Part shown: one piece after another, positions 51,850 through 60,330 of the stretch
Position numbering within the stretch: position 1 is the first letter of the stretch
Layout: every line of letters starts with the position of its first letter
Origin: Xanthomonas bonasiae
Lineage (GTDB): Bacteria; Pseudomonadota; Gammaproteobacteria; Xanthomonadales; Xanthomonadaceae
NCBI RefSeq assembly: GCF_017163705.1
Contig: NZ_JAFIWB010000012.1
Coordinates: 1 to 64,000, forward strand
Direction of reading: 5' to 3'
DNA length: 64,000 nucleotides
Made by a program: the position numbers and the translations under genes
The notes under the pieces: model-generated
Databases searched by the model: none
The model's input: the letters and a program-made list of their open reading frames with translations, nothing else
Told to the model about the DNA's origin: nothing

Positions 51850-53154
51850 ATGATCCAGCATCTACGCACCCTCGTGAGCTTCGGCATCGGAGTGAGTCTG
51901 GCCTGTGCCGGCGCGGCGCACGCGCAATCGGACACCGGCGTGCTCGACGTCCTCAGCTACAACGTGGCCGGTCTGCCCGAAGGCATTTCCAGCAGCAACC
52001 CTTCCGCCAATACCGCGCAGCTGGCACCGAAACTGGCGCCGTACGGCCTGGTCCACGTGCAGGAGGACTTCAACTACCACGCCACCCTGTATGCCGGCGA
52101 CGCGCATCCCTACCGCACCGCCACCAGCGGCGGCGCCGCCATCGGCGACGGCCTCAACACGCTGAGCAACTATCCCTTCAGCGACTTCACCCGGGTCAAG
52201 TGGAACCAGTGCAACGGCACCGACTGCCTGACCCCGAAGGGCTTCAGCTACATGCGCGTGCGCCTGGCCGACGGCGTGCTGCTGGACGTGTACAACGCCC
52301 ACCCCAACGCCGGCACCGAAGCCGGCGACCTGTCCGCGCGCCGCGCCAACATCGGCCAGCTCTCGCAGTTCATCCAGACCTGGTCGGCCGGCAACGCAGT
52401 GCTGGTGATGATGGATTCCAATACCCGCTATACCCGCGCCGACGACAACATCCGCACGCTGATCGCGGCCAACGGGCTGACCGATCCGTGGGTGGAACTG
52501 GTCAAGGGCAGCGCGCCGGCCGCCGGCGCCGAGCCGCTGCTGTGCGGCACGCCGCCGACCAATGCCTGCGAAGTGGTCGACAAGATCCTGTACCGCGATG
52601 CGCCGCAGCTGACCCTGGTCGCCAACCGCTACCAGCTCGACCCCGGCACGTTCTACGACAGCGCCGGCAAGCCGCTGTCCGACCACTACCCGCTGTACGC
52701 GCAGTTCGGCTGGGCGGTGGGCACCGACGTGCGCACCAGCGACCAGGTCGGCGGCCCGCACGGCATCCCGTTCAACGATCTGGCCGACAGCGCCAGCGGG
52801 CGTCCGCTCAGCGGGGTCACCCTGCGTGGCGGCGAGCGCCTGGACAACGTCGGCGCGATCCTGGACACCGGCAAGCTGCTCGCGCACGGCGGCACCGGCG
52901 GACAGGCGACCACCCTGTCGCTGGGCGCCAACGAGACGCTGACCTCGGCCACCGTCAGCGTCGGCAAGTACAACGACACGACCCGCGTGTTCTCGCTGAG
53001 CCTGCGCACCAGCACCGGCCGCAGCGTGCAGGCGGGCAAGCCGACCAGCGAGACCTATACGCTGACCGCGCCCAGCGGCTGGCACATCGCCGGCTTCACC
53101 GGCCGCGCCGGCGACGCGATCGACAAGCTCGGCGTGGTGTACCGGAAGAACTGA
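51850..53154 (+). CDS. secreted EEP-fold phosphoesterase fused to a jacalin-like lectin domain
   Basis: 434 aa with a signal peptide (LVSFGIGVSLACAGAAHAQ). Residues about 30-290 form an endonuclease/exonuclease/phosphatase (sphingomyelinase/DNase I-like) domain: VLDVLSYNVAGLPEG, metal Glu in LVHVQEDFNYH, VYNAHPNAG, VLVMMDSNTRY, and the catalytic His in LSDHYPLYAQF. Residues about 300-434 resemble a jacalin-type lectin: VGGPHGIPFNDL, then LLAHGGTGGQATTLSLGANETL and IAGFTGRAGDAIDKLGVVY. The lectin could hold the enzyme on plant glycans or glycolipids. Last gene of the receptor operon, 112 bp after the phosphatase. Confidence 0.85.
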   Translation: MIQHLRTLVSFGIGVSLACAGAAHAQSDTGVLDVLSYNVAGLPEGISSSNPSANTAQLAPKLAPYGLVHVQEDFNYHATLYAGDAHPYRTATSGGAAIGDGLNTLSNYPFSDFTRVKWNQCNGTDCLTPKGFSYMRVRLADGVLLDVYNAHPNAGTEAGDLSARRANIGQLSQFIQTWSAGNAVLVMMDSNTRYTRADDNIRTLIAANGLTDPWVELVKGSAPAAGAEPLLCGTPPTNACEVVDKILYRDAPQLTLVANRYQLDPGTFYDSAGKPLSDHYPLYAQFGWAVGTDVRTSDQVGGPHGIPFNDLADSASGRPLSGVTLRGGERLDNVGAILDTGKLLAHGGTGGQATTLSLGANETLTSATVSVGKYNDTTRVFSLSLRTSTGRSVQAGKPTSETYTLTAPSGWHIAGFTGRAGDAIDKLGVVYRKN

Positions 53155-53193
53155 CGCGTCGCGGCGGGTCGCTCGCGTTCGCGCACCAACGAG

Positions 53194-53222
53194 AACGGCG
53201 CTCGCAACAGCGAGCGCCGTTT
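53194..53222 (+). terminator. hairpin terminator after the phosphoesterase
   Basis: Perfect 12-bp stem (AACGGCGCTCGC / GCGAGCGCCGTT, loop AACA) 40 bp after the stop, followed by only TCGGTT. It closes the sigma-receptor-phosphatase block. The next 210 bp to the convergent DUF805 gene hold nothing clear. Confidence 0.7.
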
Positions 53223-53437
53223 CGGTTATGCGGATTGTCCCTGCGCTGCACCTGCGGCCGGCATGCCGGCGAACGCCGATGCGTCGCGGCGCGTGCAGCG
53301 CCACAGCGCTGCGCCCCGGATCGGGGTGCCGCGGTTTCCAGCGCCGATGCCGGCATCACCGCAGGCGGCGCATGCGCGCCAATGCATCGGCAGCGGCCGG
53401 ATCGCGAGACCCGGCCGCTGCGGGATCGAACCGCAGA

Positions 53438-53824
53438 TCAGGCCTGCTTCGGATCCGGACCGTAGGCGTTGGCGCCCCTGACCCCTTCCATGCACATGAA
53501 GACGAGGATCACCACGCCGCCCAGCCAGGGGATCAGGCCCAGCAGCACGTACCAGCCGGACTTGCCCTGGTCGTGGAAACGGCGCACCTGCACCGCGATC
53601 GACGGCACCAGCACCGCGAGCGAATACAGGCCCAGCAGCACGACCGCCACCAGCGACAGCGCGCCGGTGCCGTTCTGGCCGCCGACGCCGCCGCCGATTC
53701 CCATCAACACCATCAGCACGGTGATCACGACGATGTTCAACAGCGTGAACATCCAGTACTCCTTGCGCCGCGAACGCCCGGAAAAATCCGCGTAGCGCTT
53801 GAGCGGCATCAACATCCATTCCAT
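53438..53824 (-). CDS. DUF805 inner-membrane protein
   Basis: 128 aa. MLMPLKRYADFSGRSRRKEYWMFTLLN is the family signature (W/Y-x-x-x-L-x-x-Y-x-x-F-x-G-R-x-x-R-x-x-Y-W). Three to four helices follow, with VPSIAVQVRRFHDQGKSGWYVLLGLIP, the conserved R-R-x-H-D segment. ATG at 53824 follows AAAGGGAAA. Function unknown. It lies 84 bp downstream of radA on the same strand. Confidence 0.88.
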   Translation of the reverse strand: MEWMLMPLKRYADFSGRSRRKEYWMFTLLNIVVITVLMVLMGIGGGVGGQNGTGALSLVAVVLLGLYSLAVLVPSIAVQVRRFHDQGKSGWYVLLGLIPWLGGVVILVFMCMEGVRGANAYGPDPKQA

Positions 53825-53908
53825 TGTATTTCCCTTTTTTTCGAACCGCTGCGTCACTGCAGCGGGCGGCATGGTGGCATAAACCCCGCCGCAGGGAAAC
53901 GCTTGCAG

Positions 53909-55294
53909 CTACTCGCTCGCCGCCTCCAGCGCCTGCGCCAGGCGCTCCACCGCGATCACCTCCATGCCCTTGACCACGCCGGTCTTGGGCGCATTGGCCT
54001 TGGGCACGATGGCGCGCTTGAAGCCGTGCGTGGCCGCTTCGCGCAGCCGGTCCTCGCCGTTGGGCACCGGGCGGATCTCGCCGGACAGGCCGACCTCGCC
54101 GAAGGCGATGGTCTTCTCCGCCAACGGCTTGTCGCGCAGCGAGGACAATACCGCTAGCAGCACCGGCAGGTCGGCCGCGGTCTCCTGCACGCGGATGCCG
54201 CCGACCACGTTGACGAACACATCCTGGTCGCCGACCAGGATGCCCCCGTGCCGATGCAGCACCGCCAGCAGCATCGCCAGGCGGTTCTGCTCCAGGCCCA
54301 CCGCCACCCGCCGCGGATTGGACAGCGGCGAGGCATCGACCAGCGCCTGCACTTCCACCATCAGCGGCCGCGTGCCTTCGCGCGTCACCATCACGCAGCT
54401 GCCGGGCTGGTTGGCGCTGCTGCCGGACAGGAAGATCGCCGACGGGTTGGAGACTTCCTTCAGGCCCTTCTCGCCCATCGCGAACACGCCCAGCTCGTTG
54501 ACCGCGCCGAAGCGGTTCTTGAACGCGCGCAGCAGGCGGAAGCGGCTGCCGCTCTCGCCCTCGAAATACAGCACCGCATCGACCATGTGCTCGAGCACGC
54601 GCGGCCCGGCGATGCCGCCTTCCTTGGTCACATGGCCGACCAGGAACACCGCCGTGCCGGTCTCCTTGGCGTAGCGCACCAGCCGCGCCGCGCTCTCGCG
54701 CACCTGGCTGACCGAACCGGGCGCGGCGGTCAGCGACTCGGTCCACAGGGTCTGCACCGAATCGGCCACGATCAGCCTGGGCCGCGCCGCGCTGGCGTGC
54801 TGCAGGATCTGTTCGATGCCGGTCTCGGCCAGCGCGTTGAGGCCGTCCAGCGGCAGATCCAGGCGCACCGCGCGCCCGGCGACCTGGGCCAGCGATTCCT
54901 CGCCGGTCACGTACAGCACCGGCAGCGTGCCGGCCATCTTGGCCAGCGCCTGCAGCAGCAGCGTCGACTTGCCGATGCCCGGGTCGCCGCCGATCAGCAC
55001 CACCGCGCCTTCGACCAGGCCCCCGCCGAGCACCCGGTCGAACTCGCCGATGCCGGTGGACACGCGCGCCTGGTCGCGATGCTCCACGTCCTTGAGCGCG
55101 GTGATCTTCGGCGCCTCGGTCTTGCCGGCCCAGCCGCTGCGCCGCGCCGCGGCCGGCGCCTTCGCCGTCGCCGCGCTTTCCAGCACGATCTCGCTCAGCG
55201 AATTCCACGCTCCGCATTCGGTGCACTGGCCCTGCCACTTGGTGTATTCGGCGCCGCAGTCGCCGCACACATAGGCCGTTTTCGCTTTTGCCAT
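53909..55294 (-). CDS. radA: DNA repair protein RadA
   Basis: 461 aa. N-terminal zinc finger with two CxxC pairs (CGDCGAEYTKWQGQCTECG, residues 10-28), RecA-like ATPase with Walker A GGDPGIGKSTLLL, the RadA-specific KNRFG motif (AFKNRFGAVNELGVF), and a C-terminal Lon-protease-like domain (FGEVGLSGEIRPVPNGEDRL). RadA promotes branch migration in recombination. All motifs are intact and the length is normal. Confidence 0.97.
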   Translation of the reverse strand: MAKAKTAYVCGDCGAEYTKWQGQCTECGAWNSLSEIVLESAATAKAPAAARRSGWAGKTEAPKITALKDVEHRDQARVSTGIGEFDRVLGGGLVEGAVVLIGGDPGIGKSTLLLQALAKMAGTLPVLYVTGEESLAQVAGRAVRLDLPLDGLNALAETGIEQILQHASAARPRLIVADSVQTLWTESLTAAPGSVSQVRESAARLVRYAKETGTAVFLVGHVTKEGGIAGPRVLEHMVDAVLYFEGESGSRFRLLRAFKNRFGAVNELGVFAMGEKGLKEVSNPSAIFLSGSSANQPGSCVMVTREGTRPLMVEVQALVDASPLSNPRRVAVGLEQNRLAMLLAVLHRHGGILVGDQDVFVNVVGGIRVQETAADLPVLLAVLSSLRDKPLAEKTIAFGEVGLSGEIRPVPNGEDRLREAATHGFKRAIVPKANAPKTGVVKGMEVIAVERLAQALEAASE

Positions 55295-55381
55295 CTCGTT
55301 CTTGTCCGCTGCCAGGAGGCAACAGCATAGGCGCTGGCGGTCTCAGGTTGCGCGACAGAACGTCGTCACGACGTGGGTGCC

Positions 55382-56053
55382 TCAGGCACCAGTGTCCTCG
55401 GGCTTGAGGCCCATCGAGTATTCCTCGATCTCCTTGCCATCGACCCAACCGGTGGCGCAGTCGCCAGCGTAGTGGCCATCCGGCTTGAGTGCGCAGGCGA
55501 TGCCGGTTGTCGGGCGTTTCCATTCGGTCGGCGAGTCGGCGCCCTTGCACATCGCGTTGCCCCGACAGAGCTTCACGGTACGGGTTGGAATCGCCATGAC
55601 CAGGGCACGAACCAAAACCCCTTCCTTGCGTTGGGCCGCCCGCAGGCAGAGCAGCTGGTTTACTCCGACATGTGCGACGGGCTTGCCTGCGGCTGGTTTG
55701 AAACTGTCCTTGAGTGTGACGCCGTTTTCCGCTGCAACAGCGCCGAACGACAGGTTCGAGGTGCAGTCATCGCCGGCGTCGATCGCCATGCCGTCAATGG
55801 TGCAGGCAGGGTTACCGTGCGTGTCGCTGGTGCAGGACACGGCAGAGCCAGGTGACGACGCCTGCAACATAACCTGCAAGGCGTGCGCATCGCCTGGCGC
55901 GGCTGACGCCGCCGAGGCTGTTAGCAGCACAACCAGGCTCAGCGCCCATCCAGAAGAATGGATGCTCTGTCTGCTACCGAGAAGTCCCCTCACGCTGCCT
56001 TTGACGGAGCCGGCGATGGCCTTGCAGCTGGAATTGACGAGCATGATTGTCAC
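55382..56053 (-). CDS. exported cysteine-rich protein of unknown function
   Basis: 223 aa from a GTG at 56053; AGGAG lies six bases upstream, whereas the ATG three codons in would be too far from it. A long basic N-region precedes a hydrophobic core (WALSLVVLLTASAASAA), so it is probably exported. The mature protein has about eight cysteines in short patterns (SCTSDTHGNPAC, CRGNAMC, CALKPDGHYAGDC), which suggests disulfides. No family recognised. The region (about 55.33-56.27 kb) looks lower in GC and less codon-biased than its neighbours, which hints at transfer. Confidence 0.6.
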   Translation of the reverse strand: MTIMLVNSSCKAIAGSVKGSVRGLLGSRQSIHSSGWALSLVVLLTASAASAAPGDAHALQVMLQASSPGSAVSCTSDTHGNPACTIDGMAIDAGDDCTSNLSFGAVAAENGVTLKDSFKPAAGKPVAHVGVNQLLCLRAAQRKEGVLVRALVMAIPTRTVKLCRGNAMCKGADSPTEWKRPTTGIACALKPDGHYAGDCATGWVDGKEIEEYSMGLKPEDTGA

Positions 56054-56178
56054 GGGCTTCTCCTAAGCGACCTTTTGCACAATGCATACATCCGGGCCAT
56101 CGACTGCACCTGTGGGGCCGGCATGACCTGGACCCTGGCGATCAGCGACCAGCCGAAATCATGGTCTGGGGCGCTCAT
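56050..56178 (-). CDS. possible 42-residue ORF overlapping the exported protein gene
   Basis: ATG at 56178 opens a frame of 42 codons (starts MSAPDHDFGWSLIARVQVMP, ends KRSLRRSP) whose TGA overlaps the GTG of the next gene as GTGA. The overlap and position suggest translational coupling. There is only a distant AAAGGG as ribosome site, and no family is recognised, so it may be chance. Confidence 0.3.
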   Translation of the reverse strand: MSAPDHDFGWSLIARVQVMPAPQVQSMARMYALCKRSLRRSP

Positions 56179-56271
56179 CGTGATTTGACACCGCCCTTTC
56201 CAGCTGCGCGCTTTCATGTGAGCTCGCTCTCCACATCTTGCAACGTCGGCGTCGTGGAATGCACGCAGCGC

Positions 56272-58161
56272 TCAACGCGCCTTGTACAGCTCGCTCAACC
56301 GGTCCGGCTTGCCGGCGATGCGTTCCAGGTGCGGATACTGCAGGCCGCCGTGATAGGCGATGCGCAGCGTGTCGTAGCGGTTGCCGCGCTTGACCAGCAG
56401 CTCGATCGGCGCGGTGCCGCCCTTGGCCGCGGTGATCGCCTCCTTGATCGTGTCGGCGCTGAACTCGCGGCCGTTGACTGCGACCACGCTGTTGCCGGCG
56501 ATGATGCCGGCATCGAACGCCGGACCATCCCACAGCACGTCCTGCACGCTGCCCTTCTCGTCCAGGCTCAGGCCCAGCGAATAGGTCAGGCCGACGCCCT
56601 TCTTGGTCGCTTCGTAGGTCTTGATCGCCTCGTTCGGCTGGTCGGTATAGACCAGCTTCCAGCCGCTGGCCTCGATGCCGCCGACCAGCGAGCCGTGGCC
56701 ATCGACGCGGCTGCGCAGGAACGTCGCCCAGTCGTACTTGGCCACGCCGTCGAGCGTGGCGACGATGTCCTCGAAGGTATACGGATTCACGTCCCAGGCG
56801 CCGTCGTGCATGCCGAAGAAGGCCTTGGCGAAGTCGTCGATCGAGCGCTTGTTGCCGCTGAGCTCGCGCAGCTTGGCGTCGGTCTCCAGCCACAGCATCT
56901 GCCCGCCGGAATAGTAGTCCTCGCTCATCTGGTAGCTGCGGTAGGCGCGCGGCCGGCGCATCGACATGGTCGGATCGTTGGTGGTGTCCTGCAACGCGCG
57001 CCAGGCCATGCCGGGGCGGCCGCGCTGGTAGGTGGCGGCGACGTCGGCGAGCATGTCGCGTGCCTGGCTCTGCGTCCACAGGCCGGAACGCGCGGACAGC
57101 ACTTCGCCCCAGAACTGGGTCTGGCCTTCGTACAGCCACAGCAGGCTGTCGCCCATCGGCACGTTGAAGTTCGGCGTGGCCAGGTCGGCGCCGCGGCGGT
57201 ACTTGCCGTTCCAGGAATGGTTGAACTCGTGCGCAAGCAGGTCGCGCCGGTCCCAGCTCTTGTCCCACTCGGTGAAGTAGTTGAGCGGGCCGCTGTTCTC
57301 GCTGGAGCGGTGATGCTCCAGGCCGATGCCGCCGAGCTTCTCGGTCAGGGCCAGCAGGAATTCGTAGTGGTCGAAATGGCGCGCGCCGTACAGCTTGTCC
57401 ATCTGTTGCACCAGCGCCGCGTGCGCCTTGATCTGCTCGGGCCTGGCCTCCAGCGACTTGGCCTCGTCGGCGAACACGTTCAGGTACACCGGCGCCTTGC
57501 CGCCGGCATCCAGCGCGATGCGCTTGTAGTACTTGCCGGCGAACATCGGCGAATCCACCAGGTCGTCGAAGTCGATCGGCTTGAACGTCACCGTGTCGCC
57601 GACCCGCGTGGCGGTCTCCAGCGCGGTGGCGTAGCTCCAGCCCGGCGGCAGGGTCACGCTGGCCTGGGCCTTGATGTTGCGCGCGTAGTAGCCGGCCGGG
57701 TACAGCGCGGTGGTGTTCCACTGCAGGTTGAGCAGTTCCGGGGTCATCATCACCCGGCCCTGGCCGTCGCCCTGCGAGGACAGGAACTGGAACTCGGCGA
57801 CGATCTCGCTGGCGCCCTGCGGTACCTCGACCTTGAACGCGTACACGTCGAACTGGTCGCGCTTCCACGGCAACACCTGGCCGTTGGCCTTGATCACCAG
57901 CCCGGCCAGCTTGTCGATCGGCCCGGTCGGCGAATGGTTGCCGGGGATCCACTGCGGATACAGCAGGGTCATCGGACCCGGCGCAGCCGGCATCGTGGTG
58001 CGCACGCGGAAGATGCGGTGCGCCAGGTCGGTGGCATCGACATCGATCTTCAGCGTGCCGGCGAACGGCACGTCCTGCGGCGGCGCGGTCTGCGCCGAGG
58101 CCTGGAACGCGACAGTGGCGGCCAGCAGCAGCGGCGCCATCCAGGCGGTGGACTTGTTCAT
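56272..58161 (-). CDS. secreted M61 family metallopeptidase (glycyl aminopeptidase-like) with PDZ domain
   Basis: 629 aa with a signal peptide (WMAPLLLAATVAFQASAQ). The gluzincin site HEFNHSWNGKYRR (H-E-F-x-H) lies near residue 310, with the third-ligand Glu expected in the following LLWLYEGQTQFWGE segment. The N-terminal beta domain contains LLYPQWIPGNHSPTGP, a hallmark of M61. The C-terminus holds a PDZ-like domain (LGLSLDEKGSVQDVLWDGPAFDAGIIAGNSVVAVNG). M61 enzymes release N-terminal Gly or Ala from peptides in the periplasm. Stand-alone gene. Confidence 0.93.
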   Translation of the reverse strand: MNKSTAWMAPLLLAATVAFQASAQTAPPQDVPFAGTLKIDVDATDLAHRIFRVRTTMPAAPGPMTLLYPQWIPGNHSPTGPIDKLAGLVIKANGQVLPWKRDQFDVYAFKVEVPQGASEIVAEFQFLSSQGDGQGRVMMTPELLNLQWNTTALYPAGYYARNIKAQASVTLPPGWSYATALETATRVGDTVTFKPIDFDDLVDSPMFAGKYYKRIALDAGGKAPVYLNVFADEAKSLEARPEQIKAHAALVQQMDKLYGARHFDHYEFLLALTEKLGGIGLEHHRSSENSGPLNYFTEWDKSWDRRDLLAHEFNHSWNGKYRRGADLATPNFNVPMGDSLLWLYEGQTQFWGEVLSARSGLWTQSQARDMLADVAATYQRGRPGMAWRALQDTTNDPTMSMRRPRAYRSYQMSEDYYSGGQMLWLETDAKLRELSGNKRSIDDFAKAFFGMHDGAWDVNPYTFEDIVATLDGVAKYDWATFLRSRVDGHGSLVGGIEASGWKLVYTDQPNEAIKTYEATKKGVGLTYSLGLSLDEKGSVQDVLWDGPAFDAGIIAGNSVVAVNGREFSADTIKEAITAAKGGTAPIELLVKRGNRYDTLRIAYHGGLQYPHLERIAGKPDRLSELYKAR

Positions 58162-58462
58162 GGGGTCTCCAGTGGGGGTGCGGCGGACGAGCAACCCCTG
58201 ATCCTATGCCGGCGGCGGCGTGGCGCTCTATGCCATTGGTCATGCATCGGTGCCATTGGCGCCCTCGATACCGACGCGTTCACGCCTCGCCGTGCCGGCC
58301 ATCCATCGCTGCCGCCAGCGCCTGGCGATCGTTCGGCGAGAGGAGCGCGCGCTACGGCATTGGCGCGCGGATCACGCCGGCAGCTTGCCGACGGCGCTGC
58401 CTGTCAGGCGCACGTCCGTGCAGTCTCTGCCGCAAGCCGCGCGATGGCGCTTCAAGACCGCT
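58162..58462. other. 301-bp gap between the M61 and MarR genes
   Basis: I see no gene, palindrome or repeat that stands out here. The two flanking genes run the same way (minus), so it includes the M61 promoter region. Confidence 0.4.
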
Positions 58463-58897
58463 TCAAGCGCGATTGAACTTCCCGAGCAGCGCCACCAGTT
58501 GCGCCAGCTCGGCATCGTCCCAGTGCGCCAGGCGCGCCAGGAACATCTCGGCCTTGACCGCATCGGCGGCCTGCAGGCGCCGGTCGCCCGCATCGGTCAG
58601 GCGGTATACCGTTCCGCGGCCGTCGTCCGGATCGGCCATCGCCTCCACCAACCGGTGTTCGCTCAGCGACTTCGCCAGCCGGCTGACCGCGCTCTTGTCC
58701 ATGCCGAGCAGCTCGGCCAGGCGCCCGGCCTTGCTGGGACCATGCCGCGCGAGCGCGGCGGCAAGCTGATACGCGGCGGGCTGCAGAGCGGGATGGAAAC
58801 GCGCGGCCGACGCGGCCATGACCGCGCGCGATGCCGCCAGCAAGGCGCTCAGTTCGCCACCCAACTCCCCGACCAGTGCCGCATGACGTCTGCCCAT
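58463..58897 (-). CDS. MarR-family transcriptional regulator
   Basis: 144 aa from ATG 58897, preceded by GCGGAGAAC; the ATG at 58927 has no ribosome site. Winged helix: LAAALARHGPSKAGRLAELLGMDKSAVSRLAKSLSEHRLVEAMADPDDGRGTVYRLTDAG is one region (about 45-105) with the D-x-R-G wing tip. MarR proteins repress nearby genes until a phenolic or oxidant ligand binds. It is divergent from an SDR gene, and a perfect palindrome lies between them. Confidence 0.92.
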   Translation of the reverse strand: MGRRHAALVGELGGELSALLAASRAVMAASAARFHPALQPAAYQLAAALARHGPSKAGRLAELLGMDKSAVSRLAKSLSEHRLVEAMADPDDGRGTVYRLTDAGDRRLQAADAVKAEMFLARLAHWDDAELAQLVALLGKFNRA

Positions 58898-58953
58898 GTG
58901 TTCTCCGCATGCATCAAAAGTGCGCATGGACAGTGCGCGGCTTTCGTGATTTA

Positions 58954-58969
58954 GTTGATATATATCAAC
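58954..58969. promoter_or_regulatory. 16-bp perfect palindrome, probable MarR operator
   Basis: GTTGATATATATCAAC lies between the divergent MarR and SDR genes, 17 bp before the SDR start. Its length, symmetry and AT-rich centre fit operators of MarR dimers. Confidence 0.75.
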
Positions 58970-58986
58970 CAAACCGATGCCACGCC

Positions 58987-59871
58987 ATGCCCACCCTTCC
59001 CACGATCCTCATCACCGGCGCGACCGACGGCATCGGCCAGCTGGCGGCCCTGGCGCTGGCACGCCGCGGGGCACGCCTGGTGCTCACCGCACGCAGCCAG
59101 GTCAAGGCGGACAGGACCCGCGCCGCGATCCTGGCCGTCGCTCCAGCCACGCCGGTCGATGTGCATTATGTGGATTTTTCGGATCTCTCGGCGGTCGCGG
59201 CGACCGGCAAGGCGATCGCCAGGCAGCATCCGCGCATTGACGTGCTGATCAACAACGCAGGACTGCATGCCTTCCGGCAGCGCGTCAGCACGGACGGCTA
59301 TGCGGAAATGATCGCGGTCAACTACTTCGCCCCGTGGCTGCTGACCCATGTCCTGCAGGAATCCCTGCTGCATTCCGCGCCGTCGCGCATCGTCACGGTC
59401 GGCTCGGAGGCCTCCCGCCATAGCGGCGCCCTCGCCATCGAACGCGACCTGCTCGACATCGCCCCTTTCGGCGTACGCGGATCCTCGCGGATCTATGGCC
59501 GCAGCAAGCTGCTGGACATCATGTTTTCCCTGGAATTGGCGCGTCGGCTTCGCGGCAGCGGGGTGACGGTGAACTGCCTGTGCCCCGGTTTCAACGTCAC
59601 CGGCCTCGGCCGGGAATTGGGCTTCGCACGGCCGCTGGCCAGGCTGCTGCGATGGTTCGACATCGGCAACCCCCGACACGGCGCCGACGGCATCGTGCGG
59701 CTTGCGGTCGATCCGGTTTTCGGCCGCCAGACCGGCGCTTACGTGTCGGCGAAGCATGCCCGCGCGCTGACCCCGTGGGGACCGGGAAACAGCGACGCGG
59801 CGAGGCGGCAGTTGTGGGATGCGACCGCCAATCTGCTTGCCCGGTTCGTCGCATCCGCCCCCGCGCACTGA
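58987..59871 (+). CDS. SDR-family oxidoreductase
   Basis: 294 aa. Cofactor motif ITGATDGIGQLAALALARRG, followed by LTARSQ (Arg after the second strand favours NADPH). NNAG in VLINNAGLHAF, catalytic Ser in VTVGSEASRHSG and YGRSK as the Y-x-x-x-K pair. The length and AIERDLLDIAPFG insert resemble retinol-dehydrogenase-like SDRs. Its substrate is unknown. Control by the divergent MarR protein suggests a detoxification role (inference). Confidence 0.88.
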   Translation: MPTLPTILITGATDGIGQLAALALARRGARLVLTARSQVKADRTRAAILAVAPATPVDVHYVDFSDLSAVAATGKAIARQHPRIDVLINNAGLHAFRQRVSTDGYAEMIAVNYFAPWLLTHVLQESLLHSAPSRIVTVGSEASRHSGALAIERDLLDIAPFGVRGSSRIYGRSKLLDIMFSLELARRLRGSGVTVNCLCPGFNVTGLGRELGFARPLARLLRWFDIGNPRHGADGIVRLAVDPVFGRQTGAYVSAKHARALTPWGPGNSDAARRQLWDATANLLARFVASAPAH

Positions 59872-59918
59872 AGGCGCCACGCGATCGCCAACGAAGACAC
59901 GCCTGTGCCGCAACGAAG

Positions 59919-59940
59919 AAGGCCGCCCGGAGGCGGCCTT
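59919..59940. terminator. bidirectional hairpin between the SDR gene and cyoD
   Basis: Perfect 9-bp stem (AAGGCCGCC / GGCGGCCTT, loop CGGA) between convergent genes. T-rich flanks exist on the minus side (CTTCTTCGTT) and, less so, on the plus side. Confidence 0.75.
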
Positions 59941-59991
59941 CCTGCGTTCACGCGGATGACGACATGCGCATGCCGTTGCGCGTGCCCGGCC

Positions 59992-60330
59992 TCAATGCAT
60001 CATGTTGACGTTGAGGTTGTGCATGACCCACAGCGAGCCGACCACCACGATGCCGATGATCAGCAGCGAGAACAGGCCCACGTGCACGTTGGAGCGCTGC
60101 TCGGCGGAGCGGTCCATGTGCAGGAAGTAGATCAGGTGCACCAGCATCTGCACCGCGGCCAGCACCGCGATGACGATGACGGTCACGCCCTTGGGGAACG
60201 CGCCGCTCATGACCATGCCGAACGGGATCACGGTGAGCACCACCGCCATCACGAAGCCGATCAGGTAGGACTTCAGGCCGCTGCCGTGCGACTGCTCGGC
60301 GTGTGCGTCGGAAGGATGGTGGTTGGCCAT
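59992..60330 (-). CDS. cyoD: cytochrome bo3 ubiquinol oxidase subunit IV
   Basis: 112 aa with three helices (SYLIGFVMAVVLTVIPFGMVM, VIVIAVLAAVQMLVHLIYFLHM, FSLLIIGIVVVGSLWVMHNLN). This is the CyoD layout, including the conserved H-L-x-Y-F-L-H-M segment. It assists assembly and stability of the oxidase. ATG 60330 shares its first base with the last base of the cyoC stop (TAATG). Last gene of cyoABCD. Confidence 0.93.
   Translation of the reverse strand: MANHHPSDAHAEQSHGSGLKSYLIGFVMAVVLTVIPFGMVMSGAFPKGVTVIVIAVLAAVQMLVHLIYFLHMDRSAEQRSNVHVGLFSLLIIGIVVVGSLWVMHNLNVNMMH

Noticed and set aside
55958-56188. A 76-codon plus-strand ORF opposite the Cys-rich protein gene start
   Set aside because: No ribosome site, and it overlaps the minus-strand gene that has a good ribosome site and a signal peptide.
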